Positions 25,925 through 35,053 of a stretch of 64,000 bases of DNA are shown piece by piece (positions within the stretch are counted from its first letter, which is position 1; every line of letters begins with the position of its first letter). A program made the translations under genes and the position numbers. The stretch is from Paracoccaceae bacterium (GTDB taxonomy: Bacteria > Pseudomonadota > Alphaproteobacteria > Rhodobacterales > Rhodobacteraceae). The stretch covers positions 1 to 64,000 of the forward strand of contig WKFI01000007.1 of assembly GCA_014872875.1 (NCBI GenBank), given 5' to 3'. The notes beneath the pieces are model-generated. The model worked only from the letters and a program-made list of their open reading frames with translations, did no database searches and was not told where the DNA came from.

Positions 25925-26892
25925 GCAAACCCGATCTCAGCCTGAAGGCGCTGGACGTGTTCCAACGCGCTGCCCGGGCCGGGTCGGTGCTCAGCGTGGC
26001 CGAAGAAACCGGGTTGGCCGCCAGCACCGTGTCACATCACCTGCGCACGCTGGAGGAGCAGCTGGGCGTGCCTCTGCTGGATCATAGCCGCCGCCCGATG
26101 GTGCTGACACCGCAGGGGGCAGCCTTTCTGAAACATGTGGAAGCGGCGCTGACCCTGATCCGCCGGGCACGGGCCGAGGCGGTGGCAGGAGAGGCCAGCG
26201 CCGCCCGGCAGTTGCGCCTCGGGCTGATCGAAGACTTCGACAGCGATATTGCCCCGGACCTGGCCGTGCTGCTCGCTCAGGGCATGCCGAACTGTGACTT
26301 CACCCATATTACTGGCCCCAGCCACGACATCCTGGCCCTTCTGGGCAAACGCCGGATAGAGATCGGGCTTGCCACTCAGCCGGTAGACACGCCCGACGAC
26401 CTGCTCGTTCGGCCCATGCTGCGCGACCCGTTTGTCGTCGCCTTGCCCGCTGGTGAGAGCCGCACACCCGAAGACTTCCTGACCGGCAGTACCGATCTGC
26501 CCTTCCTGCGCTACAGCGCCGGTCAGATCATCGGCGGGTTGATCGAGGCGCAGCTGCGCCGGTTGCGCGTGTCCCTCCCGCACCGGTTCGAGATCGAAAG
26601 CAACCAGACCCTGATGGCGATGATTGCCTCGGGCGCAGGCTGGGCGATCACGACACCGCTATGCTATGCCCGCGCCCGCCGCTTTCACGGTCAGGTCACG
26701 TTGCATCCTTTCCCGGCCAAGGGATTTGCCCGAACCATCGCGCTTTATGCCACTACAGATTGCACGGACAGTGTTCTGAGCCTTGTCGATGGCACTTTAC
26801 GCAACCTGATCCAGCGCCACGCGCTGAGCCCGGTGCAGGGGCAGATGCCATGGCTCGACCCAGCGTTTCGCCTGCTAAGTCCGGATCCATGA
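25921..26892 (+). CDS. LysR-family transcriptional regulator
   Basis: A 323-residue LysR protein. N-terminal HTH: LKALDVFQRAARAGSVLSVAEETGLAASTVSHHLRTLEEQLGVPLLDH; then a periplasmic-binding-like effector domain with YSAGQIIGGLIEAQL. It is translationally coupled (ATGA overlap at 25921-25924) to the CoA-transferase on the same strand, whereas LysR genes are usually divergent from their targets. It may autoregulate the pair in response to the transferase's substrate. Confidence 0.92.
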   Translation: MSKPDLSLKALDVFQRAARAGSVLSVAEETGLAASTVSHHLRTLEEQLGVPLLDHSRRPMVLTPQGAAFLKHVEAALTLIRRARAEAVAGEASAARQLRLGLIEDFDSDIAPDLAVLLAQGMPNCDFTHITGPSHDILALLGKRRIEIGLATQPVDTPDDLLVRPMLRDPFVVALPAGESRTPEDFLTGSTDLPFLRYSAGQIIGGLIEAQLRRLRVSLPHRFEIESNQTLMAMIASGAGWAITTPLCYARARRFHGQVTLHPFPAKGFARTIALYATTDCTDSVLSLVDGTLRNLIQRHALSPVQGQMPWLDPAFRLLSPDP

Positions 26893-26901
26893 GACGCAAC
26901 A

Positions 26902-26922
26902 GCAGCGCCCTCCGGGCGCTGC
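26902..26922. terminator. Hairpin between convergent lysR and mttB-like genes
   Basis: A perfect 9-bp stem GCAGCGCCC / GGGCGCTGC with loop TCC lies 10 bases after the LysR stop. No T-run follows, so termination is likely but not certain. Confidence 0.5.
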
Positions 26923-26984
26923 GATGCTCAACGCTTTGAGAGCGCTTCAGCGCGTGACAAAGCGGCGGGAGCGCATCTTCCCCG

Positions 26985-28499
26985 TCAGGTCAGGATCTTG
27001 AACCTCTCGCGGATTTCGCGGTCCTGAGCCGTGCTCAGATACTCGGGATGATGCGTATCGAGAATCTCGCGCGCTTTGCGACGGGCGACGGTCCAAGCGT
27101 CTTCGGCGCCCGCTTCGGCCCAGGTACGTGGTTCCTCGCGATCCGCCAAACCGGGATAGAAGTAATCACGCTCCATCGCCGCCAGCGTGTGCCCGCCGCC
27201 CAGAAAATGGCCCTCTCCCTGCACCGCGTCACAGATCGCGTCAAAGCCAATCGCCTCCTCGCTCACCTCGGCCCCGCGCAACACGCGGTAGGTGTGGGAA
27301 TGCATCTCGTCATCCAGCACGAAACCTTCGAAACTGGCCCCCAGCAACGCCGCAGTCATGCCAGAGCTTTCGTAGATCAGATTGCCCCCCGCCAGAGCCG
27401 CCGCCAGCGAGGTCAGGCCCTTTTCCACGCCATACTGTGCGTCGATGGCCTTGGCGTCGCTCATCGACGCTGCTACGCCCGACGGCAGCCCCAGCCAGTT
27501 CGACAGCTGCGCAGACGCCGCGTTCAGCCACGCGGTCTCTCCTCCGCCGCCGGAAAACGCGCCAGTGCGCAGATCGATGACCAGTGGCCAGTTGGAAAAC
27601 ACCATTGGAAACCCCGGACGGATCGCGTGCACCATCACCAGACTGGCCAGGGTTTCCGCCAGCGATTGCGCCAGGAACCCAGACAGCGTCGCCGGGGCCG
27701 TCGCCCCGGCCTGGGCGGCGGTGATGCAGGATATCGGGATATTGTGACGGATGCATTCATACACCACATCCACCGCGTCTTCGCCGTACCGCATCGGCGA
27801 AATGATCGGGCTGATATGCGCCTTGAGGAACGGCCGCCGCGCAAACGCCCCCTCACCGCCCGCCGCAATGTCCAGCATCTGTACGATGGGTTCGACATAT
27901 TCGGCCAGCGTGAACGAGGTCGCCACCGGTTTGGTTGTGTTGCGGATCAACGCATAGGCCGTGTTCACGTCCAGATCGTAGTTGTCCGGCACATCAGTGG
28001 CTACGCAACAGCGGGTGAACCAGCCCACATTGGCCAGTGTATCCTGCAATCGGGTAAAATCATGCAGATCCGCCAAGGTCGAGGGGCGATACAGCCCACT
28101 GTCCAGATCCAGCGTCTGAACCGCTGCACCGCCGGTACCGAAATAGACCTTATCACCGCCAACTTCGATCGACCTGTCCGGATCGCGCCCATGCAGGGTG
28201 AAGCTTTTGGCCGCCTTGTCGATGGCGTCTTCGACCAACCCGCGCGGCATCAGGAGACGCCCATTGCCCGCCTCCTGCGCGCCCACCGCCAAAAGATCCC
28301 GCCGCAACCGGTCAGGTACCTCTCCCATGCCCAGCTCGGCCAGCAGCCGCAGCGCCGCATCATGGATACGTTGCAGATCCGGGGCGGTCAGAGGACGGTA
28401 CTGTCCCCCCACCTGCCCCGGCGGACAGGGGTTCACCACGGGCGGCGCCGCGCGTTGTGCCAATCGTTCCTCTCGCCCGCCGCCGCGTCGTCGTGCCAT
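26985..28499 (-). CDS. MttB-like (non-pyrrolysine) trimethylamine/betaine methyltransferase family protein
   Basis: A 504-residue member of the COG5598 MttB superfamily: YRPLTAPDLQRIHDAALRLL at the start, YFGTGGAAVQTLDLDSG, SPISPMRYGED-like core (HISPIISPMRYGEDAVDV), GGGETAWLNAASAQLSNWLGLPSG, and a C-terminal GGHTLAAMERDYFYPGL. There is no in-frame amber codon, so it belongs to the pyrrolysine-free branch that includes the glycine betaine methyltransferase MtgB. It likely demethylates a quaternary amine. No corrinoid protein gene is adjacent. Divergent from an FAD-GcvT demethylase. ATG 28499 with GGGA 6 bases upstream is preferred to a TTG at 28511. Confidence 0.9.
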   Translation of the reverse strand: MARRRGGGREERLAQRAAPPVVNPCPPGQVGGQYRPLTAPDLQRIHDAALRLLAELGMGEVPDRLRRDLLAVGAQEAGNGRLLMPRGLVEDAIDKAAKSFTLHGRDPDRSIEVGGDKVYFGTGGAAVQTLDLDSGLYRPSTLADLHDFTRLQDTLANVGWFTRCCVATDVPDNYDLDVNTAYALIRNTTKPVATSFTLAEYVEPIVQMLDIAAGGEGAFARRPFLKAHISPIISPMRYGEDAVDVVYECIRHNIPISCITAAQAGATAPATLSGFLAQSLAETLASLVMVHAIRPGFPMVFSNWPLVIDLRTGAFSGGGGETAWLNAASAQLSNWLGLPSGVAASMSDAKAIDAQYGVEKGLTSLAAALAGGNLIYESSGMTAALLGASFEGFVLDDEMHSHTYRVLRGAEVSEEAIGFDAICDAVQGEGHFLGGGHTLAAMERDYFYPGLADREEPRTWAEAGAEDAWTVARRKAREILDTHHPEYLSTAQDREIRERFKILT

Positions 28500-28597
28500 G
28501 TTGTATCCCAAACCTCCCTGTCTTGGCCCGCATAGAACAGGCCCTCAGGGTCATCGGGCAAGCCCATTACCATTTGCTCAAATCATTCAAATACTAA

Positions 28598-28629
28598 TTT
28601 CGAAAAAATCGAAACTGGGATTGATCAAT
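28598..28629. promoter_or_regulatory. Paired palindromes in the mttB-like / FAD-GcvT divergent promoter
   Basis: TTTCGA (28598-28603), five A, TCGAAA (28609-28614) is a perfect 17-base inverted repeat; ATTGATCAAT (28620-28629) is a perfect 10-base palindrome 5 bases further on. They lie about midway between the two start codons in an AT-rich stretch and look like operators; no regulator gene is adjacent. Confidence 0.65.
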
Positions 28630-28695
28630 TGACGATGCCACCGAAAATCGGGCCTTCCATGATCAAACACAGCCAAACCTGCGAGGACCCACATC

Positions 28696-31131
28696 ATGAA
28701 ATCGCGCACCAAAGTAGTTGTCATCGGCGGTGGAATCGCCGGGTGTTCGACCCTGTATCACCTCACCCAGGAGGGCTGGAGCGATGTCGTGCTGGTCGAA
28801 CGCAACGAACTGACCAGCGGCACCACCTGGCATTCGGCAGCGCAGGTCACGAATTTCGGCATGAATCAAACGATGGTGGGGCTCAAGACCCACTCGATCA
28901 ACCTGTACAAGGAACTGTCGGAGAACCCCGAATATCCGATCAACTATCATCACGCGGATGGCGGCATCCGGCTGGCCAATACCGATGCGCAGATGCAGGG
29001 CTACCGCCATTTTGCCTCGATGGCGCGCGGCATGGGGGTCGAGTTCGAAGTGATCGACGCCGAGGAATGCGCCCGCCGTCACCCGCTGATCTCGACGACG
29101 AACTTGCTGGGCGGGCTGTGGGATCCGCTGGATGGTGATATCGACCCGGCTCAGCTGTGTCAGGCGTTGGCCTATCACGCCCGCAAAGCCGGGGCCGAGG
29201 TATACCGCAACACACCCGTGACCGCGCTGACCCAGCACAAGGATGACACCTGGACCGTTCACACCGAACATGGCGATATCGACTGTGATATCGTGGTCAA
29301 CGCCTGCGGCTATCGTGTCAACGAAGTGGGTGCGATGATGGGGGTGCATCATCCGGTCGCCTCGATGGAGCACCAGTATTTCCTGACCGAGGACATTCCC
29401 GGCATTGCCGAGGCCGGCCACCGGATGCCGCTGCTGCGCTGCCCGATCTCGGACTATTACAGCCGCCAGGAAAAGGGCGGCTTGCTGGTCGGCTTTTACG
29501 AACAGGACTGCAAAACCTGGGGCATGGACGGGATCGACCCGAACTTTGTCAACGCGCTGTGTCCCGATGACCTCGAACGGGTCATGGACGTTCTGGCAGG
29601 CGCATTCGAGCGTATGCCCGCGCTGGAGGAAACCGGCATCCGGTCCATCGTCAACGGCCCGATCACCTATACGATCGACGGCGCGCCGCTGGTCGGACCG
29701 ATCCCGGGCAAGCGCAACGCCTTCTGCATCATCGGGTTGCGCGCCGGTCTGGGCGAAGGCGGCGGCCATGGCTGGCTGCTGGCGCAGCAGATCGTCCATG
29801 GGGAGGCCTGTTATGACACCTGGTGTCTCGACCCGCGCCGTTTCACCGGCCATACCAATGTGGAGCTGACTTCGCTGAAGGCGATCGAGGATTACCAGAA
29901 CGAGTTTCGCTTCCACTTCCCGCATGAACACCGTCCCGCGGGCCGCAACGCCAAAACCACACCACTGACCCCTGTCATGGCCGCCGAAGGCGCCGAGTTC
30001 ACCGTGGTCAACGGCTGGGAGCGCGTCGATTACATCAAGCCGAGCCCGGATTTCCACCCGTCTCTGACCTTCAACTTCGACGAAGCCTTCGACACCGTCG
30101 CAGGCGAAATCAAGAACGTTCAGAACAATGTCGGCCTGTGCGAGGTCAACGGGTTCAACCGGTTCGAGATCTCCGGCGCAGACCGTCACGCCTTCCTTGA
30201 TCGCATGTTCTCCGGCACTGTCACCAAACGCGCGGGCCGTGTCGGTCTGGGCTATCTGCTGAACCATTTTGGCATGGTCAAGGGCGAGGCCACCATCGCC
30301 AACCTGCCCGCCAGCGACCGTGGCCCCGACCGGGTCTGGTATGGCTCGGCTGCGGCCAGCGAATACCATGACATGGATTGGCTGACCCAGCACCTGCGCG
30401 ACGACGAAGATGTGCAGATCCGCAGCCTGACCAACGATCAGACCATTCTGGTGCTGGCAGGCCCCAAGGCCCGTGACGTGCTGTCCGCCTGTGCCCGCGG
30501 CGACTGGTCGAAAGAGGCCCTCCCGTGGCTGTCGGTGCGCGAATGTTTCATCGGCTATGCTCCGGCAACCGTCATGGGCGTCAGCTTCTCGGGAGAACTG
30601 GCCTATGAAATCCATGTGCCCAACGCCTCGCTCTACAACGCCTATCTGGCGCTGCGCGACGCGGGCAAGGCCCATGGGCTGAAACTGTTCGGCGCGCGCG
30701 CGGTTGAATCGATGCGGATGGAGAAAGGGTTTCTGCATTGGAAGGCCGATCTGCTGACCGAATTCGACCCGTTCGAAACCGGGCTGGACCGTTTCGTCAA
30801 GCTGGACAAGGGCGACTTTGTCGGGAAAGAGGCCCTGGTTCAGCGCCACGGCAACGGCCCGTCGAAAAAGCTAGTGACGTTGAAGATTGGTGCCACCCAC
30901 GCCCCCGCCCATGGCGGTGCCTCGCTGATGCAGGGCGACACCGTGGTCGGCACCGTCACCTCGGGTGACTGGGGTCACCGGGTGGGGATGAACCTGGCCT
31001 ATGCCTTTGTGAAACCGGACCTGGCGGCTGTCGGCAGCACGATGCAGCTCGACATGTATGGCGATCTGGTGGAGGCCCGGGTGATCGCCCCCTCACCTTA
31101 TGACCCCGGCCATGCCCTGATGCGTAGCTGA
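28696..31131 (+). CDS. FAD-dependent demethylase with C-terminal GcvT domain (dimethylglycine/sarcosine dehydrogenase-like)
   Basis: An 811-residue two-part enzyme. Residues 1-390 are a DAO-type flavoprotein: VVIGGGIAGCSTLYHL and SGTTWHSAAQ, where His46 is at the position that carries covalent FAD in dimethylglycine dehydrogenase. Residues about 430-800 are aminomethyltransferase (GcvT) domains that pass the one-carbon unit to tetrahydrofolate (FSGTVTKRAGRVGLGYLLN, YEIHVPN, ESMRMEKGFLHWKADL). Oxidative N-demethylation of a tertiary or secondary methylamine is expected; exact substrate unknown. GAGGA precedes the ATG. Divergent from the MttB-like gene, whose product could supply its substrate. 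Confidence 0.92.
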   Translation: MKSRTKVVVIGGGIAGCSTLYHLTQEGWSDVVLVERNELTSGTTWHSAAQVTNFGMNQTMVGLKTHSINLYKELSENPEYPINYHHADGGIRLANTDAQMQGYRHFASMARGMGVEFEVIDAEECARRHPLISTTNLLGGLWDPLDGDIDPAQLCQALAYHARKAGAEVYRNTPVTALTQHKDDTWTVHTEHGDIDCDIVVNACGYRVNEVGAMMGVHHPVASMEHQYFLTEDIPGIAEAGHRMPLLRCPISDYYSRQEKGGLLVGFYEQDCKTWGMDGIDPNFVNALCPDDLERVMDVLAGAFERMPALEETGIRSIVNGPITYTIDGAPLVGPIPGKRNAFCIIGLRAGLGEGGGHGWLLAQQIVHGEACYDTWCLDPRRFTGHTNVELTSLKAIEDYQNEFRFHFPHEHRPAGRNAKTTPLTPVMAAEGAEFTVVNGWERVDYIKPSPDFHPSLTFNFDEAFDTVAGEIKNVQNNVGLCEVNGFNRFEISGADRHAFLDRMFSGTVTKRAGRVGLGYLLNHFGMVKGEATIANLPASDRGPDRVWYGSAAASEYHDMDWLTQHLRDDEDVQIRSLTNDQTILVLAGPKARDVLSACARGDWSKEALPWLSVRECFIGYAPATVMGVSFSGELAYEIHVPNASLYNAYLALRDAGKAHGLKLFGARAVESMRMEKGFLHWKADLLTEFDPFETGLDRFVKLDKGDFVGKEALVQRHGNGPSKKLVTLKIGATHAPAHGGASLMQGDTVVGTVTSGDWGHRVGMNLAYAFVKPDLAAVGSTMQLDMYGDLVEARVIAPSPYDPGHALMRS

Positions 31132-31148
31132 GGATTTTGGAACAGGCT

Positions 31149-31220
31149 TGAGGGGCGTTGCACCTCTTGGCCCTTATGGGCCAATTCACCCCAAGGTATT
31201 TTCAACCAGAAAGAAGCAGG
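31149..31220 (+). repeat. Dispersed 3'-end repeat, copy 3 (after FAD-GcvT gene)
   Basis: Begins 17 bases after the stop: imperfect hairpin around GAGGGGCGTTGCACCTC, perfect hairpin TTGGCCC/GGGCCAA, then AAGGTATTT, four bases, CCAGAAAGAAG. Confidence 0.85.
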
Positions 31221-31292
31221 AGCGCGGCGCTTCTGCTTCTTTTTGTTTCAAACCTTCAGTGGGCCGTGGCGGCAACACCCCCTGCTGGGGTC

Positions 31293-32729
31293 TCACACGG
31301 CAGCAACACAACGGGTCGCTTCATGCCGGTCGGCCATTCGCGCAACCGCCTCAATCGCCGCCTCCACATCCGCGGCGCGGGTCCGGTGATTGGTGATTGC
31401 TGCGCGCAGCATGACAACCCCATCCACGCGCGTGGTTGAAAACACTGCCTCGCCGGTTTCCTGCAAGGTTTCGGCAATTTCGGAATTCAGAGCGGACTGC
31501 GCCTGCGCTTCCAGACTTCCGCGCGCAGTGAACACGCATACGTTAGAGATCACCGGCGCGCCCAAAGCCATGCCCGGCGTGGCCGCAACCAGATCGCCCA
31601 TTCGCGCAGCCATCCGGCAGTTTTCGGAGATGGACGCGGCAAAAGCCGCCTCGCCGTGCATTTCCAGCGCGGTCCAGACCTTCAATGCACGGTTGCCGCG
31701 TGAAAGATCAATGCCATAGTCGCAATACCACGGATCGCCTCCGGCCAGTCCCCGGTCCGCGCCCTGCAGGTAGGCCGGCCGCGCCGCAAAGGCGGCCCGG
31801 TGCGCAGCCTCGTCCCGGATCAGCACCAGTCCCGCGTCATATCCCACATACATCCATTTGTGAAAATCCACTGCGATGCTATCAGCCCGCCCGATCCCGT
31901 CGCTGAGGCTGCGCCATGGGTCATCCGCAATTCGTGTCCAGGCGCCGAACGCACCGTCCACATGCAGCCACAACCCTTCGTCCTGCGCCAGATCCGCCAG
32001 CAGGTTCAGATCATCAAACAACCCCAGATCGACCGTGCCCGCAGTGCCCACCAGCAGAAACGGGCGGGCGCCTGCAGCGCGATCCTCGGCCAGCATCGCC
32101 GCGAGCACCGCCGGATCGATCTGACCATCTGTCAAAGGGACAAGCCGCAGATTGTCGGCCCCGATCCCCAGCAGTTCCAGTGCCTTCAGCGTCGCATTGT
32201 GCACCCCCTGCCCGGCATAAGCCGTCAGGCGCACACCCTGCTGGCCACGTTTGCGCAGATCCGCCATGACCCGCACCCGCGCCGCCTGAAACGCAATCAC
32301 GGTGGCTTGCGATGTCCCTGCGGTCAGCACTCCGCTGGCACTTTCAGGCATCCCCATCCGGGCCCGGGTCCAGTCCACCACCGCGCGTTCCAGATAAACC
32401 GCACCATGATCGCGACCACCCACATTGGCGTTGATCGCCGCCCCGGCCATGCCGCTGATCAGATCAGCCGCCAGCCCGGTGCCCTGCACCCACCCCCAGA
32501 ACCGCGGATGGATATTGCCACCGTGATACGGCAGCACATCGCGTGTGATCCGATCGACCACGTCGCCGCCTTCAGCGCGGACAGTGTAACTTTCACGAAC
32601 CACATCGGGCACAGGCCGCCATGGACGCTCGCGCACCTGCTCCAACTGATCCAGAGCCGCTTCCAGCATCCGATGCGCGTCCGCGCGAAACTCTGCCCAA
32701 TCGCTGGGGTCCATGCCATCCTGTTGCAT
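31293..32729 (-). CDS. Group II PLP-dependent decarboxylase (aromatic-L-amino-acid type)
   Basis: A 478-residue fold-type I decarboxylase. Motifs: YHGGNIHPRFWGWVQGTGL, ASGVLTAGTSQATVIAFQAAR, LLVGTAGTVDLGLFDDL, LHVDGAFGAW and the PLP lysine in SIAVDFHKWMYVGYDAG. Closest in layout to aromatic amino acid or related decarboxylases; the substrate cannot be told from sequence. The ATG at 32729 has AAGG 7 bases before it; ATG 32714 is a close alternative. The open frame extends to 32879 but that stretch does not resemble the family. The gene ends facing repeat copy 3 and is divergent from parE. Confidence 0.9.
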   Translation of the reverse strand: MQQDGMDPSDWAEFRADAHRMLEAALDQLEQVRERPWRPVPDVVRESYTVRAEGGDVVDRITRDVLPYHGGNIHPRFWGWVQGTGLAADLISGMAGAAINANVGGRDHGAVYLERAVVDWTRARMGMPESASGVLTAGTSQATVIAFQAARVRVMADLRKRGQQGVRLTAYAGQGVHNATLKALELLGIGADNLRLVPLTDGQIDPAVLAAMLAEDRAAGARPFLLVGTAGTVDLGLFDDLNLLADLAQDEGLWLHVDGAFGAWTRIADDPWRSLSDGIGRADSIAVDFHKWMYVGYDAGLVLIRDEAAHRAAFAARPAYLQGADRGLAGGDPWYCDYGIDLSRGNRALKVWTALEMHGEAAFAASISENCRMAARMGDLVAATPGMALGAPVISNVCVFTARGSLEAQAQSALNSEIAETLQETGEAVFSTTRVDGVVMLRAAITNHRTRAADVEAAIEAVARMADRHEATRCVAAV

Positions 32730-32886
32730 CTGCCTGCCTTCTGCCTCTACGTCATCTCGCGCAGATGTAACGTGCCACGTTCCGGGATGCACCCAGCTTT
32801 CGGCCTGACGCCACTCTGCAAACCACGGATTTGAAAAACCTGAATATCCGAAGGGCGCGCCGATATTGAACGGACGCACTCTTCGT

Positions 32887-32940
32887 CTTCTTTCTGGTCA
32901 AAAATACCTCGGGGAGCGCGAGGGGCTGGCCCCTCGCTCC
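32887..32940 (-). repeat. Dispersed 3'-end repeat, copy 4 (orphan, between divergent genes)
   Basis: Minus-strand reading: hairpin GCGAGGGGC/GCCCCTCGC, then GAGGTATTT, four bases, CCAGAAAGAAG. Unlike the other copies it does not follow a gene: it lies in the 365-base region between the decarboxylase and parE starts. A second C-rich block with a related ACCCCTCGCTCCTACCC sequence sits just beside it (to 32978). Confidence 0.75.
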
Positions 32941-33003
32941 TGCGGGGTGCGCGCGGGGTAGACCCCTCGCTCCTACCCATTTCTCTACCGCACCCACACA
33001 AGG

Positions 33004-33012
33004 TTATCCACA
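33004..33012 (+). promoter_or_regulatory. Perfect DnaA-box sequence upstream of parE
   Basis: TTATCCACA, the strong DnaA-box consensus, lies 82 bases before the parE ATG at 33095. A single 9-mer can occur by chance in 64 kb, so a role in parE control is only suggested. The rest of the interval shows no other clear site. Confidence 0.4.
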
Positions 33013-33094
33013 ACACCCTGCGTCCCTCTTCCCCCCAACCACGACACCTGCCATAATGCGTCCCCAAGTAACCACCAATGATGAGCAGCCCGCA

Positions 33095-35053
33095 ATGCCC
33101 GAAGATCTCCTCACCGGAGCCTCCCCCGACACCTATGACGCTTCCTCCATCGAAGTTCTCGAAGGTCTGGAACCTGTGCGCCAACGGCCGGGCATGTATA
33201 TTGGCGGCACCGATGAACGGGCGCTGCACCACATGGTGGCGGAAATCCTCGACAACTCGATGGACGAGGCCGTCGCTGGCCACGCCAATCGGATCGAGGT
33301 GACCCTGCACGCGGATTACGCTGTTACGATTTCAGACAACGGCCGTGGCATCCCGATCGACCCGCACCCGAAATTCCCGGACAAATCTGCGCTGGAGGTT
33401 ATCCTGTGTACCTTGCACGCGGGCGGCAAATTCTCTGGCAAGGCCTATCAGACCTCGGGCGGTCTGCATGGGGTCGGGTCTTCGGTGGTGAACGCGCTTT
33501 CTGATTCCATGGTCGTGCAAGTGGCCAAGAACAAGGAACTATTCGAACAGCGCTTCTCGCGCGGCCTCCCCTTGGGCCCTGTGGAAAAAGTCCGCGCCGC
33601 CCCAAACAAGCGCGGCACCTTCGTGACCTTTCACGCGGACGAGCAGATCTTTGGCTCGCACCGGTTCAAGCCCAAACGGCTGTTTACCCTCGTGCGCTCC
33701 AAAGCTTACCTGTTCTCGGGCGTGGAAATCCGCTGGAAGTCCGAAATCGACGATGGCGAAACCCCAACCGAGGCCACGTTCCACTTCCCCGGCGGCCTGA
33801 AGGACTACCTGACCGAGGTGTTGGGCAAATCCACCACCTATTCCGACCAGCCTTTTGCCGGAAAAGTCGAGTTCCGCGAAAAATTCGGCGAACCCGGTTA
33901 CGTGGAATGGGCGATCAACTGGACGCCCTCGCGCGATGGCTTCATCCAATCCTACTGTAACACCGTCCCCACCCCCGAAGGCGGCACCCATGTGGCTGGC
34001 TTCTGGAACGCGATCCTGCGTGGCATCAAGGCCTATGGCGAATTGGTGGGCAACAAGAAAGCCGCCCAGATCAACCGCGACGACCTGCTGGCGGGGGGTT
34101 GCGCACTGGTCAGCTGCTTCATCGCCGATCCGGCGTTCGTGGGCCAGACCAAGGACCGGCTGTCCACCGAGGCCGCCAACAAGATGGTCGAAAACTCGGT
34201 CCGCGACCATTTCGACAACTGGCTGGCCGCCGACACCAAATCCGCCGGTGCGATCCTGGATTTCCTGGTGCTGCGCGCCGAAGAACGCCTGCGCCGCAAG
34301 CAGGAGAAAGAGACCCAGCGCAAATCCGCAACCAAGAAACTGCGCCTGCCCGGCAAGCTGACCGATTGCACCGCCAAGAACCGCGAGGGCACCGAGCTGT
34401 TCATCGTGGAGGGCGACAGCGCCGGTGGATCCGGCAAGGGCGCGCGCAACCGCGAAACTCAGGCGCTATTGCCGCTCAAGGGCAAGATCCTGAACGTGCT
34501 GGGCGCGGCGTCGTCAAAACTCGGATCGAACGCCGAAATCCGCGACCTGTGCGAGGCGCTGGGCGTGGGGCTGGGCACCAAGTTCAATCTGGATGATCTG
34601 CGCTATGACAAGATCATCATCATGACCGACGCAGATGTGGACGGGGCGCATATCGCGTCCTTGCTGATGACGTTCTTCTTCACCCAGATGCGCCCGCTGA
34701 TCGACGGCGGCCACCTGTACCTGGCCTGTCCGCCGCTGTTCCGCCTGACCCAGGGCGCGCGCCGCGTCTATTGCCTGGACGAGGCCGAACGCGATGAATG
34801 GCTGGACAAGGGCCTGGGCGGCAAGGGCAAGATCGACGTCAGCCGCTTCAAGGGGCTGGGCGAAATGGACGCCAAGGACCTGAAGGAAACCACCATGGAC
34901 CCCAAAACCCGGAAACTGATCCGGGTCACCATCGACGAAGACGAACCCGGCGAAACCGGAGACCTGGTCGAACGCCTGATGGGCAAAAAACCCGAACTGC
35001 GGTTCCAGTACATTCAGGAGAACGCCAAGTTCGTGGAGGAGTTGGATGTTTGA
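33095..35053 (+). CDS. parE: DNA topoisomerase IV subunit B
   Basis: ATPase subunit of topoisomerase IV, which decatenates daughter chromosomes. About 652 residues, the length of alphaproteobacterial ParE and too short for GyrB (about 800). GHKL ATPase motifs: VAEILDNSMDEAVAG, ISDNGRGIPID, GGKFSGKAYQTSGGLHGVGSSVVNALS. TOPRIM motifs: FIVEGDSAGGSGKGARNRETQALLPLKGK and IIIMTDADVDGAHI. Start chosen at MPEDLLTG by comparison with family N-termini; an in-frame ATG at 33056 would add 13 residues. The TGA overlaps the TTG start of the next, low-GC ORF. Confidence 0.95.
   Translation: MPEDLLTGASPDTYDASSIEVLEGLEPVRQRPGMYIGGTDERALHHMVAEILDNSMDEAVAGHANRIEVTLHADYAVTISDNGRGIPIDPHPKFPDKSALEVILCTLHAGGKFSGKAYQTSGGLHGVGSSVVNALSDSMVVQVAKNKELFEQRFSRGLPLGPVEKVRAAPNKRGTFVTFHADEQIFGSHRFKPKRLFTLVRSKAYLFSGVEIRWKSEIDDGETPTEATFHFPGGLKDYLTEVLGKSTTYSDQPFAGKVEFREKFGEPGYVEWAINWTPSRDGFIQSYCNTVPTPEGGTHVAGFWNAILRGIKAYGELVGNKKAAQINRDDLLAGGCALVSCFIADPAFVGQTKDRLSTEAANKMVENSVRDHFDNWLAADTKSAGAILDFLVLRAEERLRRKQEKETQRKSATKKLRLPGKLTDCTAKNREGTELFIVEGDSAGGSGKGARNRETQALLPLKGKILNVLGAASSKLGSNAEIRDLCEALGVGLGTKFNLDDLRYDKIIIMTDADVDGAHIASLLMTFFFTQMRPLIDGGHLYLACPPLFRLTQGARRVYCLDEAERDEWLDKGLGGKGKIDVSRFKGLGEMDAKDLKETTMDPKTRKLIRVTIDEDEPGETGDLVERLMGKKPELRFQYIQENAKFVEELDV

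Noticed and set aside
28663-30849. A 728-codon open frame antisense to the FAD-GcvT gene
   Set aside because: It is the GC-rich shadow of the real gene; its translation has no recognisable motif and the sense frame is a full-length known enzyme.
34798-35049. Extension of the low-GC ORF upstream into parE
   Set aside because: That stretch is parE in another frame with host-like composition; the composition change coincides with the TTG at 35050.
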